From contig CM020619.1 in the NCBI GenBank assembly GCA_009829735.1, positions 33,892,283 through 33,956,282 on the forward strand: 64,000 nucleotides of DNA, written 5' to 3'. The notes below the pieces were generated by a model, which searched no databases, was not told the origin of the DNA, and saw only the letters and a program-made list of their open reading frames with translations. Origin of the DNA: Pyropia yezoensis. Lineage: Eukaryota > Rhodophyta > Bangiophyceae > Bangiales > Bangiaceae. The position numbers were made by a program, and so were the translations under genes. Shown piece by piece: positions 1-10,744 of this stretch (position 1 is the stretch's first letter; each line of letters opens with the position of its first letter).

Positions 1-3000
1 ACCGCCCTCTTCCGCATCGTCTCGGATGACCGCCCGCCGTTGCCGTCAGACCTGTCGGCTGACGCGGCGCACTTTCTGCTCCGCTGCTTTGATAAGGACA
101 TGCACTCCCGCGCGACCGCAACGGAGCTGCTCAACCACTCGTGGCTGGCGGCGGCGGCGGCGCTGATGCCAGAACCTGCTGCGGGTGGCTCCAAGCTCCG
201 TCGGCAGCACGTAGGGGAACCGTCGACGAGTAGCGGCGAGTGGGACGCCCCCGCGTATGAGCCTGACGGCCAGGACACACAGGTGGTGGCATCGTCTGCG
301 CCAGCAGTGCTTGATGCGGGTGGCGGCGGCGGTGGTGGTGTCCCTGTTACGCCGTCACCCTTTCAGTGCCTTAGCGCCTACTGTGAGGGGGACGAGGACG
401 ATAACTTCGATGACATGCTCGGCGACTTTGACGACGGTGCCTTCGCCGCACCCTCCTCCGACTCTGCCCTGTCGCAAGAGCGAATGCGGCAGTCGGACGG
501 GGACCCGCTGTCCTCCATGATTGCGCCCTCCTCCTCGTCGCACCTCTCGGACCGGCTGCTGAAGCTGGACCTGGATGACGTGCCGCTGCACCAGCCATCC
601 TCGGTTCCGGAATCCGTGTTTGACTGGGGAGAGCCCCCAGCGGCTGGCGTGCACGGGCGGGAGCCTGACAGCTCCGCGCCAGCGTCGGCGCCACCATGGC
701 CCGAGCCCATTTTTGACGACGCCGACGCGCTCGCCGATGTGACCCTGACAGAAAAGCCGCTTGCCATGCCAGCTGGAGACTACCCGGCGCCAGAAACACC
801 TGTCCGGAGTGCCGGCGGGTCCCGGTCGGTCGTGACGGGCAGGCTGCCTCAACGTCCGGCAACGTCTGGCACTGCCGCGCCTGCAGTTCCTGCTTCGTCG
901 ACAGATGGCGCCGACGAGAGCAGTGGCTCCCTCCCGCCACTGGGACCGGCGCCCCCGCTGGCCCACCCGTCCTCCTTTCGGCGCTCCCGAAGCGATTTGG
1001 CTGGAGGCGCCCGACTGCCGGTTAGCGGCGGCGGCGGCAGTGTCGGCGGGCGCGTCGGCCACCGCGACGGCAGCACCTCCCTCTCCGGTGCTGGCCGGGC
1101 GCGGTCTGCGGACGTGGACCCGTTTGCCGGTATGGGCGAAGACCCCGAAGCTGCTGCGGAGCGTGCTCGCGCTGCGGCGGAGCGGGCTAATTGGGCGCGC
1201 GCGCGGGCAGCCATGCTGGCGCTCGATGGCCCGCCCGCACCGGCCGCCGTCGCCGCCGACACGCTGGTACACATTTTGCGGGACCACCCTGAGCAAGGGG
1301 CGGCGTTGATGTACGAGCCGGGACTCATCCCGCTGCTGGAGCTGCTTGAGAGGGGCGACGTGACCGATGAGCGGCGGACGATTGCCCTGTTGAACATTGC
1401 GCTGGCGCTGGCCTATACCAGCTGTGGGAATGAGCCCCCTTCGGGACGATGCTATCTGGATGATGACCTGCTGAGCGATGGCTGGCTTTCCGTGGAGGCG
1501 TCCGGCGGGGATAGCAGTTCATCGTCCGGCAGCAGAGAGCGGATGGGTCCGCCGCCGTCGGCCGGGCATCGGCACAATCGGTCTGCCAGCCTTGACTTCT
1601 TGCCCTTCCTGGTCGGGGCGGAAGAGGGCGCGTCGCGGCCTGGTGCGGCAGTCCTTTCGCCTGTGTCATCCCCCTCTATTGCTGATGGGGTGGTTCGAGA
1701 TAATGTAGTGCGGCAGGTGGCGGCCAACGCGGTCGCGACGGGGATGAACGAGCCGTGCAGCCCAAAGTCGGGACGCACCAGCCTCGGTGGGGAGGAGCTC
1801 ATTGCAGCGCTCGAAACTGGGTCGTCCCCATCACCCTGGACGGCGGAACCGCCCGAAGACGGCGGCGGCGGCCCGGCCGGGCCCGTGGCGAACCTGCGGG
1901 CGCGCGCCAGGGGAGCAGTGGCAGGGCCACCCATGTCGACTGCTGGTGCTGCTGGTGGCGTTTCAGTGTCGTCCTCTCAGCTCCCACTGCGGCATCGGGA
2001 TTTTGGCAGCGGCAGCGGGGGTGGCGGTGGCGGCGGCGGGAGACCCAACTTACCGGCGGCCCCCGCGGGTTTGGCCACGCTTGCGACTGCCTCAGGCGTA
2101 CGCACCTCCACAGCTGCGCCAGTGCACCAGATTTCAGCACAGCGGCTCAGCCCCGGTGTCCGCGCCGCGTGGTCAGTTCCATCCGGTGCGCTGGGCAGCT
2201 ATCCACTCGTGCGGGACGTTCGGGAGGACCTGTGCCTCGCAGGATTTCTCCCTGTTGCGATGCGCCTGTGTGACCGACGGCGACCCGCTGCCGTGCGGTT
2301 GCGGGCGGCCCAGCTTTTGGACGTTGTATTGGAGCTGCCGTCCACCCTGCAGATGCTAGTGGCGTGCCGCGGCTTCACCGTCTACGTAGACATGCTATCT
2401 GACGGGGAGGATGAGGACCGTGTTGATGGCGATGGCGGCCGAGCGCGTCAGGCATCGCTATCAGCAGCCTTTCCTCTCCCACCGCGGCAGCGGCGGCTGC
2501 AGGTGATGATGTGGGAGCTGTGGGAGCTAGCTCTACGAGGAATCAACCGGATGCTCAACATGGAGTCCGGGCGATACAAGCGGGACTTTTGCCGCCGCTT
2601 CGCATGGTGTGGATTGCTAGAGCCGATTGCTGCGGCGCTGCTGCGCACGGGCCAGGGCGGCAGGCAGGGCCTTTTACCTGACGCTTCGGATGTCGCCATT
2701 GACGGCTCGTCACCATCCCCGTTCGAGCACCGAATTGTGGCGCTGGCGCGGCTGCTGCAGTCGTTTGCGGCGCGGGCAGATTCCGTGGTCAAGGCGCGGA
2801 TGGCCACCGCCGGGGTGCTCGAGCCTATGATTGCGGCGCTACAACAGGGTACAACGGTGGACTCGGGCTCCCGCGTCAATGGCTGGACTGGCAGCGATGC
2901 TGGTGGGCAAGGCGCCAGGCCTGGACTCGACGCTGTGGCCGCGGGCGAGGACGCTGCCCATGTCAGTGCGCGCACTGCCGACACCCCGACGACAACGCCT

Positions 3001-4095
3001 CCGGTGTGCACGCAGGCGACCAGCTTCCCAGCGTTGCCTGCAGGTTCGGGATCCTCTATGCGGCTGCCTGACGCTCCTCAGCCGAGCCTTCCGACCGCCG
3101 CACGGGAGGCCTTGTTCAACTGCCTGCGGGACCTGTCGCGGGACCCGCTGACGCATGAGGCCCTCACCTCTGCGGGCGCCCTGCGGGTGCTGGTTGGCGA
3201 GCTGGGCCGCCCTTCGACGAGCGTGGAGCTGGCCCGCTGTGTCGTTTCGTCTGTGTGTGACTTGTGTATGGTGTCTGCCGAGCGTCAAGAGGCGGCCGCC
3301 GTCGCGGGGCTGGTGCCCCACCTCGAGGTCGCCATCCGGAGCCACGACGTCAACCTGTCGGCTGTGTGTATCAGCATCTATTCTGGGTTGGGTCTGGCGG
3401 GGCCGCGCTCCCGCGCGGCCCTGTCGGCCGCCAGCGGGGTAGACACGTACACCCAGCTGCTCTCGTCGTCTACCACCCTGGCGCGATGGCAGGCGCGCAT
3501 CCTCTCCTCCCTTGCCGAGTGGCTGGACGTGGACGCAGCGCACGTGGAGGCGCGCCTGTCGTCGACCGCCGCGGTCAACCACGTTGTGGTGTGCATGTCT
3601 CGGCTGCAGCTCCGCCACGCTGAGGCGATGCTCGAGCCGTACCGCGCGCTGGTGGCCACGTCGCGGACGGTCAACAAGGCGTTGGGCGGCCGACGCACCC
3701 TCATCCGTCTGTTCACACAGTGGCTGAGCCCCCCCGGCTGGGCCGCCGCCACACCACCGTCGCTGATGGGGGGTGGTGCGTACCAGCGCGTCACGGTGAC
3801 GCCCGCTTCAGCAGCTGCCGCGGCCACAGCGTCGGCGGCGGCGACGCCCACCCCGGGCGACGGGTCGGACTGGGCCGGCGGCGGGGGCCCGCGTGTGCGC
3901 CTCCTCCTCCTCCGCATCCTCCTGGCGCACGCGCGGCAGTGGACGCCCGACACGGTGGCGTTTCAGTACGCGCGCCGGGAGCTGGGCCTGGACGCTGTCG
4001 CCGCCGCGATGGCCGCCGACGACGGCGCCATCCCAGTGCGGGAGCAGGCGCTGCTCCTGTCGGGGCAGCTGGACGCGCTGCGGGGGTGCAACTGA
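1..4095 (+). CDS. MAP3K-epsilon/Cdc7-like protein kinase, C-terminal part (5' partial)
   Basis: The frame is open from base 1, so the N-terminus and most of the kinase domain lie outside the window. The first 50 codons read as kinase subdomains X-XI (ALFRIVSDD, then PSDLSADAAHFLLRCFDKD, then LLNHSWL), as at the end of MAP3K-epsilon kinases. After a long acidic and Ser/Gly-rich linker (about residues 60-400) come ARM/HEAT-like helices. These match the family's C-terminal half: TLQMLVACRGF near residue 785, KRDFCRRF near 850, WLDVDAAHVEARL near 1170, and a final repeat ending LLLSGQL. Family knowledge: plant MAP3K-epsilon and fungal Cdc7/SepH act in cytokinesis and septation signalling. No intron is evident in this part, and the stop is TGA at 4093-4095. 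The linker is much longer and lower in complexity than is usual for land plants. Confidence 0.85.
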   Translation, partial: TALFRIVSDDRPPLPSDLSADAAHFLLRCFDKDMHSRATATELLNHSWLAAAAALMPEPAAGGSKLRRQHVGEPSTSSGEWDAPAYEPDGQDTQVVASSAPAVLDAGGGGGGGVPVTPSPFQCLSAYCEGDEDDNFDDMLGDFDDGAFAAPSSDSALSQERMRQSDGDPLSSMIAPSSSSHLSDRLLKLDLDDVPLHQPSSVPESVFDWGEPPAAGVHGREPDSSAPASAPPWPEPIFDDADALADVTLTEKPLAMPAGDYPAPETPVRSAGGSRSVVTGRLPQRPATSGTAAPAVPASSTDGADESSGSLPPLGPAPPLAHPSSFRRSRSDLAGGARLPVSGGGGSVGGRVGHRDGSTSLSGAGRARSADVDPFAGMGEDPEAAAERARAAAERANWARARAAMLALDGPPAPAAVAADTLVHILRDHPEQGAALMYEPGLIPLLELLERGDVTDERRTIALLNIALALAYTSCGNEPPSGRCYLDDDLLSDGWLSVEASGGDSSSSSGSRERMGPPPSAGHRHNRSASLDFLPFLVGAEEGASRPGAAVLSPVSSPSIADGVVRDNVVRQVAANAVATGMNEPCSPKSGRTSLGGEELIAALETGSSPSPWTAEPPEDGGGGPAGPVANLRARARGAVAGPPMSTAGAAGGVSVSSSQLPLRHRDFGSGSGGGGGGGGRPNLPAAPAGLATLATASGVRTSTAAPVHQISAQRLSPGVRAAWSVPSGALGSYPLVRDVREDLCLAGFLPVAMRLCDRRRPAAVRLRAAQLLDVVLELPSTLQMLVACRGFTVYVDMLSDGEDEDRVDGDGGRARQASLSAAFPLPPRQRRLQVMMWELWELALRGINRMLNMESGRYKRDFCRRFAWCGLLEPIAAALLRTGQGGRQGLLPDASDVAIDGSSPSPFEHRIVALARLLQSFAARADSVVKARMATAGVLEPMIAALQQGTTVDSGSRVNGWTGSDAGGQGARPGLDAVAAGEDAAHVSARTADTPTTTPPVCTQATSFPALPAGSGSSMRLPDAPQPSLPTAAREALFNCLRDLSRDPLTHEALTSAGALRVLVGELGRPSTSVELARCVVSSVCDLCMVSAERQEAAAVAGLVPHLEVAIRSHDVNLSAVCISIYSGLGLAGPRSRAALSAASGVDTYTQLLSSSTTLARWQARILSSLAEWLDVDAAHVEARLSSTAAVNHVVVCMSRLQLRHAEAMLEPYRALVATSRTVNKALGGRRTLIRLFTQWLSPPGWAAATPPSLMGGGAYQRVTVTPASAAAAATASAAATPTPGDGSDWAGGGGPRVRLLLLRILLAHARQWTPDTVAFQYARRELGLDAVAAAMAADDGAIPVREQALLLSGQLDALRGCN

Positions 4096-5188
4096 CGGAG
4101 GGGTCGACTCGGAGAGAAGGGGGGCGGGGCTAGCGGGGAGAGGGGGGGGCTGGCCACATCGATGGCTTGCCCGGCCCCCTGCCGTGGGCGTGTGGGGCAT
4201 TGCCGTGTGGGTGTGGGGCACTGTCGGCGTGCGCGCGCGCGCGCGGCGGGGTGCGTGGCGGTCTGTCCGCCTTGCTGGGAGCCCGCGCTGCGGGGGGCCG
4301 GCACGCGCGCTGCCGCACGCCGCGGCGGGCGGTGGCGCCAACCGGCCCAGGGACGGCTGCCCTGCCTCCTGCGCCCTCCCGACACCCACCTTGGTGGCGC
4401 TGGACGGCGCTCCGCCCGTGGGAGTCACCGGCAGCGACGGCCCCGCCGGCCGCCCTCCCTCCTCCCAGACCCTCCCGCTCACCTGGCCGGCCGCTCGGCC
4501 GGCCGCCCCCGGGCTTGCATGAGCCGGGGCTGCTACCTGATGGACGCTGCCTCGGGCGCCGGCGGCGGGGCGGAGGGCCCGCCGCCGGTGCCCCGACCCC
4601 CCCCAACGGTTCCCCCCGCCCCTCTCCCTTCCCGTTCCCAGTCTGTTGCGGCGATGGGAGCCGACCCGCCGTCCCGCACCCCCGGGGCGACCCGACGGGT
4701 CATCGTGACGCGGCGGTCGCCGGAACGTCTACGCAAACCCCTCTTTGTTTGCGGTGGGCACACGGTGTTGGCGGGGCCTGACCACAGCGGAGCGCAGCCG
4801 GCCGTGAGCAGGGAGGCGGGCTGGGGAGGCGGGCAGGGGGCAGGGCAGCCGTCTCTGGGCCGCCTCCTCCACGTCGGGCACGCCCTACCCCCCTTTCCCC
4901 CGCCCGCACCCTGGGGAAGGTTGGCCCTTCCCTCCCAGGCTCCACGGCGGGGCACGTACGGCGGCGGCGCGCCGCCGCCGCCGTGGCCGCCGCCGCTGTG
5001 GCGGCGGCCCATACCCCCCCCCCCCCCTACCGTGCGTGCGGCCCGCGGTCTTCCCCCTGCGTCAACTCCCTCCCCGTGCGCCACCGTCGCAACTGCCGCC
5101 ATGGGGGGAGGGCCGCGTGGCCGCCGGCTGATGGGAACGCTAGGGTGGACGCGTGGGGGTACGTATACCGTGCATGAACTGTCCATAT

Positions 5189-5199
5189 GTACAGTACAT
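5189..5199. promoter_or_regulatory. TGTACAGTACA palindrome-like motif
   Basis: The sequence TGTACAGTACA is followed by TACCTAC. It belongs to a set of near-identical TGTAC[A/T]GTAC sites found only in spacers in this window. Its function is unknown. A protein-binding site or the relic of a small element end are both possible. Confidence 0.3.
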
Positions 5200-5835
5200 A
5201 CCTACTTCCGTCGGTAGGCGTGGTGACGGGGGCGCGTGGGGGCGAGGGAGCGCGCGCCGGGGGGGGGGAGGAGCGCGCGCCGGGGGGTGGCGGCGTGGGG
5301 AGGAAGACGGCGCTCGGCGCTCGCGCCCTCCGACGCCGCCGCCCCCCGTGACCTCTGGCCGCCCCGCGCCCGTGCGCGTGACAGGTGGTTGTCCGCCTGT
5401 CCCCCCCCCCCCAAACCCCCATCCCCCGCGTTCCTCGCGCGCACCCACACGTGCGCATCTTGCTTTTTTTTTTTTTTTTTTTTTTTGGATGCCGGCAGCG
5501 CCCGCTCCTCATTTTTCCACGCCGCTCGGCCTCGCCCACCCCCCCCCCCGCTCCCCCGCCCCTGTAGTTGTTCCCCTCGTCGCTGGTCCTTTGCCCACAC
5601 CCTCCCCCCCCCCCCCCCCCGCGCCTCTTTGGTTGCGCCCCGCCGCGCGCGCCCCCGCCTCGCTACGGCACAGGCGGGGGTCACCCAGAGATCGGGGGGT
5701 ACACACTGTATGTCCATACACGCGGGTCCCCCCCACAGATCTTCTGCTGGCGCACCCCCCGCCGCCGGGCACGCCCCCCCCCCCCCCCCCCCCCGTCAAG
5801 TGTGCCTGGCGATCGCGTGCATCTGACGGGCTGTA

Positions 5836-5845
5836 TGTACTGTAC
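5836..5845. promoter_or_regulatory. TGTACTGTAC motif
   Basis: The sequence TGTACTGTAC is followed by CTACC. It is a second spacer copy of the motif, about 650 bases from the first, and lies downstream of both flanking convergent genes. That position argues against a simple promoter role at this copy. Confidence 0.3.
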
Positions 5846-6284
5846 CTACCACCCGCACAACGGGTGGTTGGGTGACGGGCGGTGCGCGGCCGGTTGCTGC
5901 CTAGAGGTGACGCGCGGGTGCGCGAGAAAACGGGGGGGGGGGGAGAAGGGAGGGGGGGGGGGACGGGGGGGGCGACGGCAGAGCGACGCGGCCGGCGGGC
6001 GTCGAGCGGAACAGGGGGCGGGGGGGGGAGGGGTGGCAGACCGCCCTGCCACTCCCGGCGCGGCAGGACGCCTGCCGACGGTGGGCGTGCGTGCCGTGTC
6101 GGCACACCCCCACCGCCCCCCCTCGGGACTGGTGGCGACCGACGGGCCAACGAGTTTGAAAACAAGCACCACGGGGGCACGGGGCGCCTCCTGCCACCCC
6201 CCGCCTCCCAGCGTGCTCCCCACTCAACATCGCTCTGCCACTCTGGGCGTTTCGCCCCCCACGCCACCGCCCTTCTTGCCACCC

Positions 6285-7271
6285 TCACGCCGCCTCCCGC
6301 CGCCGCCGCCGCCACCCCCCCACCCACGGCACCCACCGCGGCGTCGACCGCACGTACGCGACGTAGGGGTCCCCAAACCGGGCGGTGAGCGTCGGCTCCT
6401 CCACAAACACCACGTGCACGTGCATGACCGCCACAAAGGCAACGGCAAAGAGGGCGGTGCGGGCGCTGCCCCGCACGCCCGCCTGGCCCACCAGCAGCGC
6501 CACCACCGCCGCCATCATGGGGTTGCGGCACGCCCCATAAGGGCCGGCCGTGACGAGCCGCCGCGGGGCGGTCGCCGCCTCGGGCGACAGCGTGCCGTCG
6601 CCGACGGTGTGGAAGAGCGCCACCGTCCACACCAGCAGCGCCCCGCCGGCGGCGGCGGCCACCCACCCCACCACCGCCGCGGGGCAGAGGGCGCCGCCCC
6701 AGGGGGCCCCCGCCCGCCACGCAAGCGCAGCGACCAGCGGCGGCGGCGGCCACGCCGCCAGGGCGGCGCCGCCCCACCCGCCCCCCCCCCCCGACGCCGC
6801 CGACGCCGCCGCAGCCGCCGCCGCCGCCGCCGCGGTCCTGTCCGCACGGACGAGCGTCTCGACGCACAGCCCCGCGACCGCCGCGGGGATGGTGGCGGCC
6901 TTGGCCGCCACCGCCGGCCGCCAAGCGGTCCACGGCGCCAGGTGGGCGGCCGCCACCAGCACCGCCGACGCCTGCAGCGGCGCCACGTCGGCGGGCGTCA
7001 GGCCCGGGTTGGCGGCGCTGGCAATGGCCGCCACCATCAGGTGGTGGACGGCCAGCAGCGGCGCCACCTCTGATGACACCTGCTGCACGTACGCGGCATA
7101 CGACAGCGGGGGGGGGGGCGGCGGCAGCAGCGGCGGCGGCGACGGCGGCGCGTCCGCCGCCGCCAACGCCGTCGCCACAGGGGCGGTGGCGTCGGTGGTG
7201 GTTGGGGGGGGGGGGTGGGCGCCGGCACCGCGGCGGCGGAGCTCCACGCCGCCCTGCTTGGCAGTCTCCAT
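6285..7271 (-). CDS. Integral-membrane methyltransferase, ICMT/PEMT-like
   Basis: The 328-aa start was chosen at the ATG at 7271-7269 (MetGluThrAlaLys). The frame runs further upstream but only as Arg/Pro-rich sequence. After a Pro-rich N-terminus of about 60 residues come several hydrophobic Ala/Val-rich segments. The C-terminal third has the signature of the isoprenylcysteine carboxyl methyltransferase / phospholipid methyltransferase superfamily: LVTAGPYGACRNPM at 239-252, a long hydrophobic segment, then VEEPTLTARFGDPYVAY near 290-306 and a basic tail. In this family the GPYxxxRNP and EE-x-L-x-x-RFG-x-x-Y blocks form the S-adenosylmethionine pocket at the membrane face. The acceptor (prenylcysteine, phospholipid or other) cannot be told from sequence. 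It faces the kinase gene tail to tail. Confidence 0.75.
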   Translation of the reverse strand: METAKQGGVELRRRGAGAHPPPPTTTDATAPVATALAAADAPPSPPPLLPPPPPPLSYAAYVQQVSSEVAPLLAVHHLMVAAIASAANPGLTPADVAPLQASAVLVAAAHLAPWTAWRPAVAAKAATIPAAVAGLCVETLVRADRTAAAAAAAAAASAASGGGGGWGGAALAAWPPPPLVAALAWRAGAPWGGALCPAAVVGWVAAAAGGALLVWTVALFHTVGDGTLSPEAATAPRRLVTAGPYGACRNPMMAAVVALLVGQAGVRGSARTALFAVAFVAVMHVHVVFVEEPTLTARFGDPYVAYVRSTPRWVPWVGGWRRRRREAA

Positions 7272-10200
7272 CGCGCAGCGCGTCGACCGCCGGTTGCTGT
7301 TGGGAGGGGCGGGGGGGGGGAGGCTATGGGGGCGGGGGGGGGGGGGGGACGGAGAGGTGGCAGACGGGGGGGGGTCGGGGAGGGGGCAGACGCTCTCGTC
7401 CCTGTCAGCGTTGCGACGGCAGTCGCGCCGACTCTCTTTCCTCTTGCCAGAGCTCTGAAGGGGGGGTTCCCCAAACCTTAGGCGGCGGGGCTTGAGGGGG
7501 CACGCGCCCGGGGCCCCGCTTCGCGTGGGCCCCACGGACCCCCTTTCCCCGGAAAATGCAGACCGCCTCAACGTGATCTCGACACGCGCCCGCGCGGCCG
7601 CGGCCCGTGGCGGGATTGTGCGCGTGTGTCTTTTGCGCGCCAAAGCGCTTGGCCGCCCACACGCCCACGTCGTGTGATGGACCCGGGGCGTGTGGCCACC
7701 GCCCGGCGGTTGCGCAGCGCCTAGCGGCGGGTGGGCGCCCTCCCCCCCCGTGTGCTTTTTCGTCGTTGGTGTTTTTTCCCACCTCCTGGCCGTCGTGGAG
7801 GGGGCGCACGCCCCCCGCCAGCGAGGGGAGCAGGACTCTCTGACCACAGAGGAGGTGGTGGTTCGACACTTATAGGGGGGGGGGGGGGGGGGGTTGGGAT
7901 GATCATGCGATTTCCTCAGGCTGGGGTGCAGAGCGTCACGATGACGACGGTCGGCACCTCAGTGAGGGGTGACGGGAGCTCCCCCCTCCAGAGCTCATGC
8001 GGCGACCGACCCAGAGTCCGCTGCCCGCAACGTGCCGCAACCGCTCAGGTGGTGGCCGTTGCGCCGCGGTGACCTGGCCGTTGGCCGCCGCTCCCCCGCG
8101 TTTGCGGCAGTGCCCCCTTTTTTTTTTTTTCTCGCCTGTGGTTGCCCTCCCCCTGTGGCTCTCCGCCGTCGGTCCTCCCTACACGCCCGGGCTACCCGGG
8201 GGCAGGCAGCCGCTGCAGCGGGGGCAGCGGGGAATTCTCCTCTACTCCCGTCCCCGCCACCTCCTCACCCCCAGCCCCCCCATCCTCCCAGTTGGGGCCC
8301 CCCTCCTCCATGGAGGTGCCGCCGCCGGCAGAGGAAGACCGCCGCACGGGAGTGACTGCCCCAGCGGCGTCTGTGGGCGCTGCCGCCGCGGCGGCGACAG
8401 GGAGGGTGCCGGCGGCTGCGAACGCCCGGCCGCGACGCCGCCGTTGCGACGGACGGCCTTTGGCGGGGTGGAAGACGCGGGGCGGGTGACCGGCGTGCGG
8501 AGAGCTGCGGGAGGAAGAGGGGAGGGCCGGGTGGCTGCGCCCCAGCCGACCACCCTCCGAGGGCGGCCTTTGAGACGACGACGACGGCCTGCCGTCACGG
8601 CGGGCGTTGACAGCTTTCGCACCGGCGCACTGCGGGCTGCACGCGTTGCCGGAACCCCGGTGTTGCAACGGCTGGCTGGGCCGGCGTGGTGTCCCGTTCA
8701 CATCACTGTACGGGCCGCGCGCGCGAGGGGCATGCCCACGGGGCTGTCCGTGCCCCTCTGCTCGTGAGGACGGGCGCAGGGGGCTCCCGGGAGTGAGCCG
8801 GCGCCGCGCACGACCACGCGGCCAATGGGCGGCCATGGCCATGGCAGAGAGAGAGCCACGCGGGTGGGAGACTGAGACCCGGGCACACCGCACGACCCTT
8901 GTCATGAAGGGGCACGCATGGCCGTCTATCGATGCGGAAACGCCCTGGCCACACACGCCCTGCACACACAGGCTGGAGACAAAATCCTTGTCATGTGTGG
9001 GGGCCACCCTCCCCGTCTTCCCACCCAACGCTGGCGGACGCCGGCGCGCCCTATCCACAGTCGCGACGCGTCGACGTGGCGCACGCCGCGCCGCTCCCCT
9101 CCGAGCGGGAGGGGCGTACCGACCAGGCCACACCTCCCCGCCCAGCGCAGGTAGAGCGCCCACACCGAGGTCCCGCACGTGGGCGCGCCTCAGTGTCGCA
9201 GCGGGGGTGTGCCGGGGAACACAGAAGAGGGGCGACGGGGCGCAACGGCGGTGGGGGTCAAAGTGCAAAGAGGACCACAACCATGGTGGTAAAAAAGAAA
9301 AAGAAACAGAGCCGCGGCCAGGTGGTCGTGTTGCCGTTTCACTTCCGGTCAAAAGAGGGTCGGACGTTGCCGTCTCGACTGCGGCGGTCGCCGCTGGTGG
9401 CATCGGCATGAGCAGCATGATGCCACCGATGGAGGCGGCCCGCCCGCGAGCAATGCATTCCTCCCCTCTCCCTCGAGGCCAGTTCAGTGATGCTGTGCGC
9501 GCCGTGCCAACGAGGGGTTTAGGCACCGGCACACTATGTATCGCCGACCCGCCCCCGGGCACGGCCGCCTGTATGTATGTGGATTCCGAAGCCACCCGCC
9601 CGCCCGTGTCTAAGATCTCGATGGACAGGGTCGGTCCGCTCTTCACATGTCTGCGGGCCATACCGGTGGATTCCTTGCCAGCTGGCCGGCCGGGCTTGCG
9701 CCCCCTGCGGGATGGGTACACCTGGACCAATCAGCAGGTCCGCAATTCTAAAGCTGGAGTGACCCCAAACGGAGGGTGCACAGTGGACGGTCACCGACGA
9801 TCTGTTTTTTGGATGCCCGAGGCGTACCCGAAAAACCACCGCACATCCTTGTTGCCAGACACTCACCGGGGTAGGACCCTCTCTCGTGCACTCCCCTTTC
9901 TGTGTTGCGCCCACAGTCACCGTGGGTGGCGGTTGCGTAGGGACGAGCCGCGCACCGCAGGCTCATCACGGGATGATCCCGCGCACGTCAACGGCCTGCC
10001 AGCAGCTCCCTGGTCCGGCTGGGGCAAGACACGCGCACCCGGACACGTCCCCCCCTGCGGCTGCAATGGCGGTGCCGACGGCAGCTTCGCAGGGTGTCGG
10101 TGGCGACAGCTGCGCGGGGTTGCCCGCAGACCGCCCGGGCCGGCCCCTGCTTCCTGGCCCCACCCCTACGACGAGCTCCCCTCCTATCCCTCGCGCGCAG

Positions 10201-10744
10201 CCCCCGCCCCTGCCGCCCAATGGGTACACGCCCACGCGCACGGCGGCTGCGACAAGGCGCCACACGCATGGACGCACGCCCATTTTCGTGGGTTGACGCA
10301 CCAGCGCCCCACCCCCCCCCCCTGCCCAAACCTTTTCTGCGATCTCGGGCGCGTCTCCACACCACCGCACCGGCTGATGCCTCGGCACGCCGGTCCCTGC
10401 TATTTTAGTGTCGACGGGTGCGAGCCGCCCGCCTTCCTCCCCGCCGTACTTCCGTTGCCGGCAGCGCCCGCTTTGGTGGTGGGGGCGGTGAGGTGCCCGT
10501 CCACCTCCTCCCCCTTCACTTCTGTGCAGGTGCGGGCCTTGCCCCGCTGTCGACACTCCACGCGTGTGAGGCTGCGGCTTCCCCCAGCAGGCACGGCCGG
10601 CCACCGACGTTCGGGCGTGCACGTCCCCCACTTGTGGAGCACCGCTCTGCCTGTCCCATGTGGACCGTGGGGTGGGTTGGGCGGGGGGGGGCCTACCGGC
10701 GGCACGGCGAGCCCGTGCAGGCGTGTGGGGGGGAGCCGCAGCCG
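7272..10744. other. Intergenic region; left flank of duplication copy 1 from about 9.28 kb
   Basis: There is no supported gene. A long antisense open frame (8192-9730 minus) is Arg/Pro-rich without domains. From about 9.28 kb the sequence matches 22.23 kb onward. Shared blocks include GAGGGTCGGACGTTGCCGTC-like sequence at 9355, and a CACCTGGACCAATCAGCAGG block near 9718 that matches near 22682. This marks the left side of the duplicated module. The strand upstream of the ankyrin start has long open frames but no convincing upstream ATG. Confidence 0.5.

Larger units (their letters stand above)
4096..6284. other. Low-complexity intergenic spacer
   Basis: This is the intergenic stretch between the kinase gene and the convergent methyltransferase gene. 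It holds a (CG)n alternating run near 4228, several G and C homopolymers, a T run of about 24 bases near 5464-5487, and two TGTAC palindromes listed separately. The open frames here are compositional (Pro, Gly, Arg, Ala) and show no recognisable domain. I see no gene. Confidence 0.6.

Noticed and set aside
5464-5487. Long T run as an RNA polymerase III terminator of a small RNA gene
   Set aside because: There is no tRNA-like fold or A/B box upstream, and similar A/T runs occur elsewhere in spacers.
8192-9730. 512-codon minus-strand open frame
   Set aside because: It is Arg/Pro/Ser-rich, starts at no convincing ATG, shows no domain, and its overlap with the duplicated region is not conserved in copy 2.
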